Below, piece by piece: positions 24,749 to 36,282 of a stretch of DNA of 64,000 bases. Below the pieces are notes generated by a model. It was given only the letters and a program-made list of their open reading frames with translations. It searched no databases and had not been told where the DNA came from. Location: contig ML210289.1 in NCBI GenBank assembly GCA_004369085.1, forward strand, positions 16,138-80,137. The letters are read 5' to 3'. Origin of the DNA: Coprinopsis marcescibilis. Lineage: Eukaryota > Basidiomycota > Agaricomycetes > Agaricales > Psathyrellaceae. Made by a program: the position numbers and the translations under genes. Numbering within the stretch: the first letter of the stretch is position 1; the number at the start of each line of letters is the position of its first letter.

Positions 24749-25389
24749 ATGCGTGTCAGCATTGGCAGCCTAATCTCCACTGCAGTCACCCTATGGGCCC
24801 ATTCTGCCTCTGCTGTCGACTTGAAGTTCTATTACGCCAACTGTGCTGGGTTGTTCGGTGCGTGTCAGAACATCCCCGCAGGACAATGCTGTACGGCGTC
24901 GACAGCGCCAGGTGCGTCGGTGCAGAGCACTGGGTCTGATGTCTAGTAAGTGTCATGATATCTGCCTTTTGTCGTATGCTCTGACAGTAAATCGGGTTAG
25001 CTACACGTTTACGTGGCCTCACGCTTCATGCAGCATAGGTGGCAGCCAGTCTCGGTCGGGTGGCGAGGGTTGTATTCGGCCAAATTGGGCAGGTACATAT
25101 TGAAATATTCTATAGAGAATACCAAACCGAGCCACTCACCTGCTTCTCTTCAGCTTACGCAGCTTTGTGGGAGACGCAACTCTTGAACCGAGACGAAGCA
25201 TCGATCACGGATAAGAAAGAATGCACTGAAGTCGACAGCTTTGGATTTACCGACTCAAAAACTGGGCAGGATAGACTCTTCCCAATACCGCCAACTCAAA
25301 GAGCTCAAATTATGGCGGCACTGTACAGGGGGGATCATGAAGCCCTGAGGATGACTGCAGGGATCTTCGCCGAGGAGGAAGCGTACTAG
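24749..25389 (+). CDS. Small secreted cysteine-rich protein, SSP C
   Basis: Exons 24749-24945, 25001-25092 and 25154-25389 (phases 2 and 1) give 174 residues. The start at 24749 gives the signal peptide MRVSIGSLISTAVTLWAHSA; an upstream in-frame methionine is not used. The mature part begins VDLKFYYANCAGLFGAC and continues to GQCC. Exon 2 gives TWPHASCSIGG and CIRPNWA. Exon 3 gives KECTEVDSFGFTDSKTGQ, FPIPPTQRAQIMAALYRGDH and EALRM. It is the most diverged of the A-B-C group: exon 3 lacks the basic stretch, and KIP is replaced by PIP. The seven cysteines are kept. The function is unknown. Confidence 0.87.
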
Positions 25390-25752
25390 GCGGCCACGGG
25401 ACACAGTTGTATGAGCTCTGTCTTCTTCCACGGGTCTTGTTACTCGCTTCCGATTATTCCAAAGTCGACATGGTATTTGATATTACTATGATTAGTGTAA
25501 AAGTCCGAGCCGAATGTCGGTCCAATGATTTTAAACGTTATTCAGGCACCGACTCCGCAATCTGGCGATTTACCGTATTTGGTTTAGAAGATAAGATAAG
25601 ATTGTGAAGTTTTCTTATCGGATCTCCACCCAGACGGCCCCGCATATCTTCCATATCTTGGAGTGCTACCATAACATTCAGGAAGTGAAAGAGCTTTTGG
25701 TATGTGTTACTGGTATCTTTCGACAATGTAAACATAACACTTCTGCTCAGAA

Positions 25753-28700
25753 ATGCTGGTATTGCCTGGCAAATCATCAATTTCTGCCCCGCGTCGGCGA
25801 TCTCTGTTGAACGAAATCCAAAAGCAATGTTCGAGGGTGACATCAGTCGACGCAGTTTGGATTCATCTGGTCAAACTCTCGCCAAATGAAAATGCCAAAG
25901 AACTCGAGGACCCAACTTCCACTGCGAGGACGACGCTGGAACGACTACTGAACTACGGCGACGACATTTCCTTACCAGGATCTTTGGAGGCAGTTCGAAC
26001 TGGCCAAAACGTCATCTACGTTCTACCTCGCCAGGGCTCCATCTCGCCATGGTCCAGCAAGGCCACAGACATCTCCCGCCTTTGCAACCTCGAAAGCCAC
26101 ATTGAGCGGCTTGAACGTGGAAACGCTTTCGTCATTGGGGTCGACGGCCCACCACTCACGAACGAAGAGATAAACTCGTTCGCGCACCTCATTCACGACA
26201 GAATGACCCAAATCATTCAATCCTCGGTACCGGCAGAGGGTTCTCTATTCGCCCACGAAACGCCCAAACCACTCAGAACTGTGGGTTTGGTTGGAGATGC
26301 AGCACATGCGAAGGAGAAGCTGGTGGTAGCGAACAAGGAGTTGGGTTTGGCTCTGGCTGCAGACGAAATCAGCTATCTCGTGGAAGCCTACGCTACTGGC
26401 TTAAAGGCCATGAATCGGGATCCAACCGACGCAGAACTGTTCATGTTCGCTCAGGTCAACTCCGAGCATTGCCGCCACAAGATCTTCAACGCAGGTTGGA
26501 CGATTGACGAGGAGCTCATGCCCAATTCACTCTTCCAGATGATCAGGAACACCGAAAAGCTCAATGGCACTGGAACAATATCCGCATACTCCGACAACGC
26601 AGCAGTCATGGAAGGCCACCCCGCCCCTCGCTTCGGTACGGCCAAGGTCCGCTCTCCTAAGGTCCCGATCCAACATGTCTACAAGTCGCATCTCGAGGAC
26701 ATCCCGATTTTGATCAAGGTTGAGACGCACAACCACCCCACAGCTGTTTCGCCTTATCCTGGAGCTGCCACGGGATCTGGTGGAGAGATTCGGGACGAAG
26801 GCGCTGTCGGCAGGGGTTCTAAGCCTAAAGCAGGATTGTCCGGATTTACGGTTTCCAATCTCCTCATCCCCGATTTCGTTCAGCCCTGGGAAACCGATTT
26901 CGGCCGTCCAGTCCACATTGCCTCCGCTTTCGACATTATGATCGAAGGTCCTCTCGGTGCTAGCGCCTTCAACAACGAATTCGGTCGCCCCGCCCTGACT
27001 GGCTACTTCCGCACCTTCAGCGAGACAGTCCCCGTGTCCGAAGATGGAAAAATTACGGAAGTGCGCGGCTATCACAAACCTATCATGATTGCTGGGGGAT
27101 ACGGCAATGTCAGGCCCAAGTTCGCCCTCAAGTCGAAGATCACGCCCGGGGCAAAGATCGTTGTCCTCGGCGGTCCAGGGATGTTGATTGGGTTGGGAGG
27201 AGGTGCTGCATCGAGTCAGGTGTCGGGGGCCAGTTCCGCAGATTTGGACTTCGCTTCGGTGCAGCGGGACAACGCGGAGATGCAGAGACGGTGCCAGCAG
27301 GTTATCGACTCGTGCGTCAACTTGGACGACGAGACCCCCATTCAGAGCATCCACGACGTCGGTGCTGGTGGAATCTCCAACGCCCTCCCGGAGCTCGTTC
27401 ACGATTCGGGTTTGGGTGCCGTTTTCGAGATTCGCGACGTCCTAGTCGCCGACTCGTCTATGTCGCCAATGGAAATTTGGTGCAACGAGAGTCAGGAGCG
27501 CTACGTTCTTGCGATTTCTGCGGACAAGGTCGACACCTTCGAAGCCATCGCTAAGCGTGAGCGTTGCCCCTTCTCCATTGTTGGTGTCGCCACAGCGGAG
27601 GAGAGGTTGGTGGTGAAGGATAGGTTGTTGGGCGGTTACGTCATTAACCTCGATATGTCTACCCTGTTCGGAAAGCCACCGAAGATGTCGAGGAAGGATG
27701 TTGTTCGTCGTATAACAGGCAAGGCCTTTGACTCGTCGCTTACTTCGTTCTACCCTTCCACTCCAACGCTACCAGAGCGACTCGCCCTGGCCGTAGACCG
27801 CGTTCTCCACCTCCCATCGGTCGGTTCCAAGTCCTTCCTTATCACCATTGGCGACCGTACCATCACTGGGCTCGTCACTCGCGACCAGATGGTGGGTCCT
27901 TGGCAAGTCCCTGTCGCCGATGTTGCCGTTACTCGGTCGTCGTACGGCTTCGACATCATCTACGGTGAGGCGATGGCGATGGGAGAACGTACCCCGCTGG
28001 CTATCCTCAACGCGGCTGCTTCTGCTCGCATGGCGGTCGGCGAGGCCTTGACCAATCTTATCGCTGCGACCATTGGGGACATCTCTCGCGTCAAGCTTAG
28101 TGCCAACTGGATGTGTGCGGCGTCCAAGGAGGGAGAAGGTGCTGCGTTGTACGAGGCGGTGAAGGCTGTTGGGTTGGACTTGTGCCCTGAATTGGGCATT
28201 GGCATTCCTGTGGGCAAGGATTCCATGTCGATGTCGATGAAATGGAAGGAAGGAGAGGATCAGAAGGATGTTACCGCGCCCTTGTCTTTGATCGTCACTG
28301 CGTTTGCGCCTGTGGAGAATGTTCGCTCCACTTGGACCCCTCAGTTGCGGACGGACATCGAGGAGCCGACCGAGCTAGTCTTCTTCGATCTTGCTGGAGG
28401 GAAGCAGAGACTGGGAGGATCGGCTTTGGCGCAGGTCTTCAAGGAGATTGGGAATGAGGTTCCGGACGTTGACAACGTTGCCACACTGAAGGCGTTCTTG
28501 GAAGGGGTTCAGCATGTCAAGCAGGCGCTTCCCGACGTAGTCCTCGCATACCACGATCGCTCGGATGGCGGCCTGTTTACTACCATTGCGGAAATGTGCT
28601 TTGCTGGACATGCGGGTGCAGAAATCTCGTTGGATGCCATTGGGGGAGAAGGAGAAATCAATCCTGTGGCTGCGCTTTTCAACGAGGAATTGGGAGCGGT

Positions 28701-29844
28701 TGTTCAAGTTCGACAATCTCAAGTACAGCTCCTCGTCTCTGCGTTCAACAATGTGGGTTTCCCTTCGACATCGGTTCACGCTATCGGCAGGGTCAACTCT
28801 CCTCTCGTTAACGAGGGCTTCATTCGGGTGGTTCACAAGGGAATGGATGTTTTCTCTGCCCCAGTGTCGCAGTTACAGAAGAGCTGGGCTGAGACTTCTT
28901 TCAAAATGCAGACCTTGCGAGATAATCCTGTCGCTGCTCAGGAGGAGTTTAACCTTATCGAGGACGCTTCGCATACCGGCCTTTTCTACGACCTCACGTT
29001 CAAGCCGACATCGCTTATCTCGGTCAACCCTCTGCCTCGTCCCAAGGTCGCTATTCTTAGGGAACAAGGTGTCAACGGACATGTTGAGATGGCTTGGGCC
29101 TTCACCGCTGCTGGATTTGATGCTGTCGATGTGCATATGTCCGACATCCTCAAGGGCGATATCAGTCTCGTTGGCTTCCGTGGTATGGCGGCGTGTGGTG
29201 GGTTCTCATACGGCGATGTGTTGGGTGCAGGAAAGGGATGGGCCAATTCGGCACTCCTCCACGATGTAGCGAGAAAAGAGTTTAGCGACTTTTTTGCGCG
29301 GGAGGATACGTTTGCCTTGGGTGTGTGCAATGGGTGTCAGTTCCTGAGCCATCTCAAGGAGATTATCCCTGGTGCGGAGGATTGGCCCGAGTTTAAGCCG
29401 AATAGGAGTGAGAGGTTCGAGGGACGGGTGTGCGTTGTTGAGGTTGTGGAGAGTGATGTCACGGAGAAGAGTGTGTTTTTCGCAGGGATGGGCGGGTCCA
29501 AGTTTCCGGTTGCGGTTGCGCATGGAGAGGGTAGGGTGGCGTTTGGGAAGGAGGGGCAGAAAGAGGCGTTGGTCGGGGATGGGTTGGTTGCTGTTCGATA
29601 TGTCGACTCGAAAGGGGAGGCAACGGAGGTCTATCCTCTTAATCCCAATGGAAGTCCAGGAGGTATCACGGGTGTGCAGACGAAGAGTGGTCGGGTGTTG
29701 GCTTTGATGCCTCATCCTGAACGTGTGGCGACGATGGAGAGTAATAGCTGGTATCCGCCTCATATTGCTGATACTTGGGGAAGTGTTGGTCCTTGGTTTA
29801 GGCTTTTCCAAAATGCCAGGAGCTGGTGCGAGAAGACAGCGTAA
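25753..29844 (+). CDS. ADE6: Phosphoribosylformylglycinamidine synthase (FGAM synthase)
   Basis: The fourth step of purine synthesis: FGAR, ATP and glutamine give FGAM. A single 1363-residue exon, the usual length for the large eukaryotic/PurL type. The start MLVLPGKSSISAPRRR matches family N-termini. Visible motifs are VNSEHCRHKIFNAGW near residue 232, IKVETHNHPTAVSPYPGAAT near 325, GGGAASSQVSG, VQRDNAEMQRRCQQVID, and YHDRSDGGLFTTIAEMCFAG near residue 936. The C-terminal class I glutamine amidotransferase has the nucleophile in GVCNGCQFL near residue 1190 and the His-Glu pair in MPHPERVATME near residue 1320. All catalytic motifs look intact. It is a housekeeping gene lying between accessory genes. 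Confidence 0.98.
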   Translation: MLVLPGKSSISAPRRRSLLNEIQKQCSRVTSVDAVWIHLVKLSPNENAKELEDPTSTARTTLERLLNYGDDISLPGSLEAVRTGQNVIYVLPRQGSISPWSSKATDISRLCNLESHIERLERGNAFVIGVDGPPLTNEEINSFAHLIHDRMTQIIQSSVPAEGSLFAHETPKPLRTVGLVGDAAHAKEKLVVANKELGLALAADEISYLVEAYATGLKAMNRDPTDAELFMFAQVNSEHCRHKIFNAGWTIDEELMPNSLFQMIRNTEKLNGTGTISAYSDNAAVMEGHPAPRFGTAKVRSPKVPIQHVYKSHLEDIPILIKVETHNHPTAVSPYPGAATGSGGEIRDEGAVGRGSKPKAGLSGFTVSNLLIPDFVQPWETDFGRPVHIASAFDIMIEGPLGASAFNNEFGRPALTGYFRTFSETVPVSEDGKITEVRGYHKPIMIAGGYGNVRPKFALKSKITPGAKIVVLGGPGMLIGLGGGAASSQVSGASSADLDFASVQRDNAEMQRRCQQVIDSCVNLDDETPIQSIHDVGAGGISNALPELVHDSGLGAVFEIRDVLVADSSMSPMEIWCNESQERYVLAISADKVDTFEAIAKRERCPFSIVGVATAEERLVVKDRLLGGYVINLDMSTLFGKPPKMSRKDVVRRITGKAFDSSLTSFYPSTPTLPERLALAVDRVLHLPSVGSKSFLITIGDRTITGLVTRDQMVGPWQVPVADVAVTRSSYGFDIIYGEAMAMGERTPLAILNAAASARMAVGEALTNLIAATIGDISRVKLSANWMCAASKEGEGAALYEAVKAVGLDLCPELGIGIPVGKDSMSMSMKWKEGEDQKDVTAPLSLIVTAFAPVENVRSTWTPQLRTDIEEPTELVFFDLAGGKQRLGGSALAQVFKEIGNEVPDVDNVATLKAFLEGVQHVKQALPDVVLAYHDRSDGGLFTTIAEMCFAGHAGAEISLDAIGGEGEINPVAALFNEELGAVVQVRQSQVQLLVSAFNNVGFPSTSVHAIGRVNSPLVNEGFIRVVHKGMDVFSAPVSQLQKSWAETSFKMQTLRDNPVAAQEEFNLIEDASHTGLFYDLTFKPTSLISVNPLPRPKVAILREQGVNGHVEMAWAFTAAGFDAVDVHMSDILKGDISLVGFRGMAACGGFSYGDVLGAGKGWANSALLHDVARKEFSDFFAREDTFALGVCNGCQFLSHLKEIIPGAEDWPEFKPNRSERFEGRVCVVEVVESDVTEKSVFFAGMGGSKFPVAVAHGEGRVAFGKEGQKEALVGDGLVAVRYVDSKGEATEVYPLNPNGSPGGITGVQTKSGRVLALMPHPERVATMESNSWYPPHIADTWGSVGPWFRLFQNARSWCEKTA

Positions 29845-30610
29845 AATCAAAAGAGAAGGAAATCGAGTTGTATTTTGTTGTTTCGTTTGGAAATTTATTC
29901 GTAATTTATCGTCTTCTTTAGATGTTGAATTGGCTTTACATTGTTTACATGATTCGATGGAAGAGTTAAAATTACATGCTTCGTTCGACCTTACACCCGT
30001 ACACCACGGGTTTGCCTTGAATTCCTTCATTACTGTGCAGGGATATTCGACGAAGAAGTGTTCGATCCTAAACAGTTTGTCGTCATCTTGAATCCTCAGG
30101 TCTGGAACATTGTACCCACACCAGCGCCTAACCCTTCTTCGACTAAACAAGATACTCTACTCGATTCGTCTTCATTTCCGGGAAGTGAAAATGGAAACTG
30201 GACATGCTGTGCGCTGTCTTGTAATATGAAGCGAGCGAAGTTGAGATCTTTCCATTTGCAAGCGTAGTCGCTGACCTCCTGACAAGCTCCTGTGTGGGCC
30301 GTGCGATGGGCGTCGTCTTGGCTGATGTCGAGGAGGCGACCACGGAAATCGTCAAACGTTCCTTCTGTGGATATGGATATCAGGAGGACGTGCGGAAGAC
30401 TGGCCCAGGACGACGCGAAAGATCTTCCGTAGAGACAAGTCGACATGAAACTAATTCGAGTCGCCCAACTCGTGAACAGCTTGTTTGGATGCAGCTTGGC
30501 CTTGGCCTGTTCTGGTAATGCGGCAGTAGATGATATGGAGTTCTGGAAATGCCGCATGGTTAGCTTTGGGTTTCGACTTCGATCAATCCCTTAACGGAAG
30601 GTAGGCAGGG

Positions 30611-30629
30611 GTAGGTAGGTAGGTAGGTA
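30611..30629. repeat. (GTAG)n microsatellite
   Basis: A short tandem GTAG run inside an intron position of the broken paralogue. Confidence 0.8.
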
Positions 30630-31264
30630 ACGTTATCGTTTGTACTTACCACAGTGGGAGCAAAATCGTTGAACGACGAGAAGCATAGGAGTGTCCAACT
30701 TTAACCATGCCAAATGCAAAAGTAAAGTCGATGGGAAGGTACTAGCTGCCCAAGCAAAGCGGTTGCAGTTGTAGGCAATCAAGGCCTTGGAAAGACAAAT
30801 GAGCGTAAATCGTAATCAGCGGCTGTGGTCCTGGATACTTTGGACTGTCAATTAAAGTACATACGTTGCATGAAGCTGATGTAGCCCCAACTTGAGCGCA
30901 GTTTTTGTCACCCAGTCAGCGGTAAGCAGCAAGACATATATGATATCGTTGCATGGAGTCGCGGTGCCCTTTTAATTTCAATCTCCCTTCCACATCGCCG
31001 AACCTCGCTCCCTTCTGCAAAAGAGTAGTCTGTGGGATGAAGCTTTCAAGCTCTTCTACAATTTTACCATACACTGCCGGGGCTAGTTTGGCGCGGACCT
31101 TCACCTCGAATGGTGAATATTTGAGTTCTGCAACCTTAGCTTCCGAAAGAAGGAAGCAAAGCGTTAGGAATCGTCCCATAGAGAAGAGGTTGTCCACATC
31201 CCACTCTGCCTCCTCGTGCGATGGGGTCGAAGCTAATAATGGTGTAACATTGTAAAGGTTTGTT

Positions 31265-32050
31265 TAATCGTCAGATTTGGATCACTAACGTTGTACTTTA
31301 GTCTCTTCAGCGGCTTTAAGTCCGTATGCTCTAAGTATTTCCGGTCGGAGGCCAGGAGGAAATGTTCCGATGACGGCAAATAGTTATGTATGTAAAACCT
31401 ATTCGGTTCCAGACTTTCTGGTGCGAGTGGGTGGAACCTAGATGCCCAGTCTGGAAAAAATGGGGCGCCGAAGGCGCCCGACCTAGATCCTGTCCGATAA
31501 ATTGGGGGTCAAAACCCCATTATAGCTACATTTTTCTGTCCTGAAAAATAGCCCTTTTAGATGAGACCTACATCAGGGAGTCCGGAAAATTTGGCCAACC
31601 GATGAGCAGGCCAAGCCAGGTTCAGGATGAGTGGTCACTGGCCCCGATGCTTCCCGACGTTTGTCGTTGGTTCCTGGTTATATATAGTGAACTAAGCCCA
31701 ATTAAAGCTGATATCGGTTGATTTATGTCGTTGCGCAGTTTCTTGAGCGCCTCCAGCCGCCGGCGGTGACTCAAATCCAGAAGAACGGGACAATCGTGGT
31801 CAGAGATGATGCCTGGGCCAATTTCCGCGAGTTTTCTGTTCAACAAACCGTGAACACCCTCAAAGCTGCTCTCAAAGAGTTCAATTCGCACAACAAGGAT
31901 TCTATGGAAGTTGACGATTCCTGAAACTAGCTTACTAACGTAGTATAGACAGATTTCAGCGTACTTCGAGCGATTTTTGGAAAATTCGATTTTATTTTTA
32001 TTTTATTTTATTTCCTGGAGCTAGATCGCTTTGTCCGGAAAATTTTCCCA
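31265..32050. mobile_element. Inserted segment of unknown origin
   Basis: Interrupts the broken paralogue; the intact copy has only a short intron at this point. It contains a GC hairpin (GGGGCGCC with GGCGCCC) near 31463-31480, a GGGGTCAAAACCCC palindrome-like stretch near 31504, and TCCGGAAAATTT at both 31584 and 32033. It also carries an apparent terminal exon of another gene at 31739-31924. No transposase or reverse transcriptase is visible. Calling it mobile is an inference. Confidence 0.35.
31739..31924 (+). pseudogene. Orphan terminal exon, gene of origin not recognised
   Basis: An acceptor TTGCGCAG is followed by 61 in-frame codons and a stop. They begin FLERLQPPAVTQIQKNGT, continue IVVRDDAWANF and TVNTLKAALKEFN, and end KDSMEVDDS. 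The composition looks like a real cytosolic or nuclear protein C-terminus with an acidic tail. No upstream exons of the same gene were found nearby, so it appears to be a captured or duplicated 3' fragment. I could not identify the parent gene. Confidence 0.45.
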
Positions 32051-32830
32051 AAACGGATCCAGGTTCCCTCCTTATATTCCGGGGTCCTGTGGGTGTAGGT
32101 GTGGTCGCGACTCCTTCCCTTTGCCGTGGCCCGTGGCTTTGAACGACTTGCTGTAGAAGGAATATCGCCTGCGCCCTGACCTTGTCCAGTCGGTTCATTT
32201 TTTGAGGCGGCCTCAGAACCGATGTATCACCCCGACACAACGACCGTTTCTCATAGCGTAAGGACACCCTAAAGCGAGGAGTATGATACATAAGGCCTGT
32301 CGCACATTGTTGTTCAAGACACCTGCCACTGACTGCGCTCATAAGTACGCAACGCTCTCGCAGGTAACGGGCGAATCGGCATCCGGCGACGATGAAGCTC
32401 CTTGTCACAAAAGGACATGTCATAACTTGGTCGTTGCGTACTGCCGCTGCCAAGGCCTAAGGGACCTTGGAGGTGGCGTCACCAACACCATTAAGCAAGC
32501 CCGATAATGGACGCTTCCCAACGATGGCGCAGGGTCTAATGCCTAAGGGTCTATTCGCACGACCTACGCCAACTCACCCTCGAGAATTTGAAAGAACTAC
32601 TGAGCTGAGGTACAGATGAAGCCATCAGCCAAACGTCCAAAATACAAAATCATTGGTATTCCCGCGGCCCGCTTGGGCGTGCAGGGCTGGGAGATAGATT
32701 GTACAGCTGTTACTACGATAGACCTTTTGTATATGCTCATTGCTCTAAGGCGAGAAATATGCCTTGACTTAGCATAACTACTTATCGTCCAGAACAATGC
32801 GGAACTACTACGCTGTCCTTTTACTGTACA

Positions 32831-34627
32831 CTACGCCTCAACTTTACAGCCGTACACTACGGGTTTGTCCTTGAACTCCTTCACCACTGTGAGGGGATAC
32901 TCGACAAAAAAATGTTCTAACCCGAACAGTTTATCAAGGGATTTACCAGCTCCGAATTCTTCGGCCCCGTCTTTTGTCACCTGGAACAATCTGCTAACGT
33001 CCTCACCCAACCCTTCTCCAAGCAGATAAGATACCCTCTCGTACTCGTCCTCATCGCCCGGAAGCGCGAATGGGAATTGTGGGTGATGTGCGGCGTCGTG
33101 TAGTATGAAGCGAGGAAAGTTTAGTTCTCTCAATTTCGCACCGTACTCGCGGATCTCCTGACAGTCATTGGCGTGTGGCTGTATGGGCTGATCGTGGTCG
33201 TCTAGGCTGATGTGGAGAAGACGAGAGCGAAAGTCGTCGAAGGTGCCCTCTCCGGACATGCCTATCAGGACGACGTGAGGAAGTCTCGCCCAAGGGGATG
33301 TGATGAGCTCTTCCGCTGAGACCAGGTCTAGATGGAACCAGTTCGATTCGCCTAACTCTTGAATGGATCGCGTAGCTGCAGCCTCTCCTGCGGGGGTTCG
33401 GGTAACACGGCAATATACTATGTGAAGTTCTGGAAAGGTACGGTTAGCGCGCTGGCCAATCCCTTAGCTGGTTAAATTACTTACCGCCATGTGAACAGAA
33501 TCTCTGGACGACGAGTAATATCGGTGTATCGAGCCTTAACCATGCTAGACGTAGAAGCAAGGTCGATGGGAAGGTAGCTGCACACGCAAACCGTTTGCAG
33601 TTTGAGGCAATCAAACCCTTAGAAAGACTAATCGGCCGAATCCCTGATGAGTGACCGTGTACGCCCAATAACGTCAAAACTGCAGAAATGCTACTCACCT
33701 TTCGTGAAGCTGGTGCAATCCCAACCGGAGCGACGTTTTTCTCACCCAGTCCGAGGTAATAAGCGAGACGTGGCGCTGCATTGAGTCGCGCTGAACTTTC
33801 AACTTCCCTTCCCCTTCGCAGAACCCTCTTGCTCCTTTCCGCAAACTCGGCGGGACAAGGCTTTCCAGCTCTCCTGAAATCTTGCTGTACATAGGAGCCA
33901 GATATGCACGGACCTTTACTTCAAACGGCGAGTCTTTGAGCTCCACGACCTTGGATTCGGATAGGAGGAAGCAGAGCGTCAAGAACCGTCCCATGGAAAA
34001 GAGGTTGTCGACATTCCACTCTGCCTTGTCGTGTGATGGTGGTGCTGGCGGAACGAAGCGGACAGTAGAAATAAGTATGTAATTCTTTACGAATCGAATT
34101 TAGATCAACTTACTTGCGTCTTCGGTGGCGGTCTGGTCTAAGCCCGATTGGAGGGTAGGAGAAACTTTGCCGGTGAAGTTGAATAGTTCAACAAATCCGA
34201 TCTGGCGCCATACTTGCTGGTTCGTCGTGAGAGCATCAAGGTGGGCGGGCCTCAATTTTCTGCCCTTGCCATGGCCTTGAACTACTTCATGTAGGAGGAA
34301 TGCGGCCTGAGCCCTGACCTTCGCCAAAGTTTCGATGGCGCGTTGCAGGATTTCCTCCCTGGTCGGCTCTCTGTAAGCCTCAATCAGTTCCCAGATCATC
34401 TGGGACCTGACCTGGCACGCACAGTCACCGATGTGGGCATCAAAAGCAGAGAGTGGGGACTGAATATGGTCTTTGGATGGTGCACATCCTGCTCGGACGG
34501 ATTGGTGGAAAATAGACAGTGCCTTCCACATCGAGTGTGCTCCCAGAAGACATTGAAAAACAACCCGGTCGAGGTCCCTATAGCAGACGGGCTTGCTGGC
34601 GTCGGAGAGAAGAAGAGCGAGAACCAT
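32831..34627 (-). CDS. Uncharacterised agaricomycete-type protein (intact copy)
   Basis: I do not recognise a domain. Four exons fit in phase: exon 1 34114-34627, exon 2 33699-34044, exon 3 about 33485-33629, exon 4 32831-33436. Exon 1 is helical (VFQCLLGAHSMWKALSIFHQ; LAKVRAQAAFLLHEVVQGHG). Exon 2 has NLFSMGRFLTLCFLLSESK. Exon 3 has TLLLRLAWLRLDTPILLVVQ. Exon 4 has ELHIVYCRVTRTPAGEAAA, RLPHVVLIGMSGEGTFDDF, FPRFILHDAAHH and FFVEYPLTVVKEFKDKPVVY. Alternating hydrophobic strands and helices suggest a cytosolic globular protein; there is no signal peptide. It is the intact partner of the pseudogene just upstream in coordinates, so the pair arose by tandem duplication. Confidence 0.75.
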
Positions 34628-34639
34628 GCTGACTGAAGT

Positions 34640-36025
34640 TGGACTGAGGGGATGAGAAGAATGTCGGAATGCAGGCCAATATTAATATTGAGCGACCTTT
34701 GTATTTCTGAGTCCTCGGTACTCAGTACCCAGAAAGTTCTATTCGGCAAGTAGCGTGCAAAGTCTGTCCAAAATCCCAGCTGCCCGGACCGATCAGTGAC
34801 ATCCATAGTGTCGGAAAACTATTTGTAGCGAAGGATGGTGTCCGTCAACGTCAACGTAAGTTCACTGCTCGGCCTGGCGGGGGTGGTTCTAAACCCCAAA
34901 TTCTACAATGACGCAAGCACTTAGACCTAAGTAACAGGAGAAAGCCTCGGTGTCTCCCAGCCACCGGAACCTAATCGACCAGCATTGATGACTTATTCGG
35001 ATATTAACTCCAAGTCAACGTGAACCTTCCCGTCCGCTGAGCCACCTACAATGACATACTGGTTCATCACCCAGGCACAGCATTCGGCCCCCAGGCTCCA
35101 ATTAAGCTCCCCACAACTTTGCGAATAGATTAATGAGGAGCTGGACAGCTGGGTCGTGGTTGAGGATGTGTTCTAAATGTATTTTATGGGGCGTTCAACA
35201 GGAACTTAATAATCCCGCCACAAATTCGAAATCCCACCGAAAACCTCTCGTCATTTCTTCAAAATCAATTAGATTTTATTGTAGTTGAAATCAAATATTA
35301 TGCAGATTTTCCACGCTGCACCGAGAATTGTCCCTCAGGGCACCTAAACTCAGCCAGCGCACCGAAACTGAAGTTCTAGCACCGATTTTTGCTTTTACTT
35401 TCCCGCCGAAACCTTCCCTTGGCATATACACTGATAACTGTTAACTCAGACAGGCCTAAATATTCAACTTTTGGATTTAATAGTAAATTTGTGTCAAGTA
35501 TGCCGGATGTTCAAAAAGAAAAAGAAACCACGCAAAGATTGTAGTCCTCCGAGTCGGAGGTACTAGAAACAGACTCGGAGTATGATAGTTAAACAGCTTG
35601 CTTCAAGCTCCAGCGATCGATACGGCTATATCAACCTGTGGCTTTCTCGTCATAATCAACGTCATAGATCCTGGTCGATTCACAATAGATATGCAATAGC
35701 CAAAGTCCTTGTCCATCTCCCTTTTATGAGGATAGAGTCTAGACCCGGAAGCGATTAGAGACCTTCCACGTACTATTGGCCTCATCAGAAGTTTACAGCC
35801 GATAAAACGTCGGGTAGGCCTATAATCCATAGCTTCTCTCCGATATACTGAAGTCTAGCTCCACGGAAAGGAAACATATGGGGAATTTTAAGTAATGTCG
35901 AATCATTCGTGATTTACCGGAGGTCATTCCGGCGAACATTATACCATATACGCTATCCCAAGTATAAATAGACCAGTCATCGCTCAGAAACGATCGAATA
36001 GCATGTGGGGTGCTTATTTTCCCTT
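34640..36025. other. Intergenic, AT-rich, no gene seen
   Basis: About 1.4 kb. Small open frames have no recognisable features. Its right border adjoins the duplicated SSP block. Confidence 0.55.
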
Positions 36026-36205
36026 CCTGATTGATTCTAATGTGGGTCCATGGGCGCTAATACATCCTGCGTGCCCCCAGCGTTTTACGATGATATAATC
36101 CAAACCGGGTCCCGTAGAACGAGCGCTCAGGGGGACGCTGACTACAGGTGCCTATTCTTACGATGTTTTACTTACGATGCATTGAAGCTGGCTGCTGGGT
36201 CTTTG

Positions 36206-36213
36206 TATAAATA
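36206..36213 (+). promoter_or_regulatory. TATA box of SSP D
   Basis: TATAAATA, 77 bases upstream of the start codon, within a stretch shared with SSP E. Confidence 0.6.
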
Positions 36214-36282
36214 CTACTCCCACCACCCGAAACGATCATATCTCACAGTTAAACCAGCTCCGAGTCACTCACATTCATCGAA

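Larger units (their letters stand above)
29975..32200 (-). pseudogene. Broken paralogue of the gene at 32831-34627
   Basis: Segments match all exons of the intact neighbour: LDKVRAQAIFLLQQVVQSHG near 32190-32130, NLFSMGRFLTLCFLLSEAKV near 31190, TADWVTKTALKLGLHQLH near 30900, LLVVQRFCSHC near 30665, TFDDFRGRLLDISQDD near 30330 and HFFVEYPCTVMKEF near 30045. The coding frame is broken several times. A frameshift near 30945 separates SMQR from the LTADWV frame. A TAG at 30451-30453 stands where the intact copy has Trp. Another shift follows before LPHVLLISIS, and the end is out of frame. About 800 bases of unrelated DNA separate the exon 1 remnant from the rest. Its tail lies about 130 bases past the FGAM synthase stop. 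Confidence 0.85.

Noticed and set aside
26527..27402. Minus-strand open frame of 291 codons inside FGAM synthase
   Set aside because: Shadow of the strongly conserved plus-strand enzyme; no motifs of its own.
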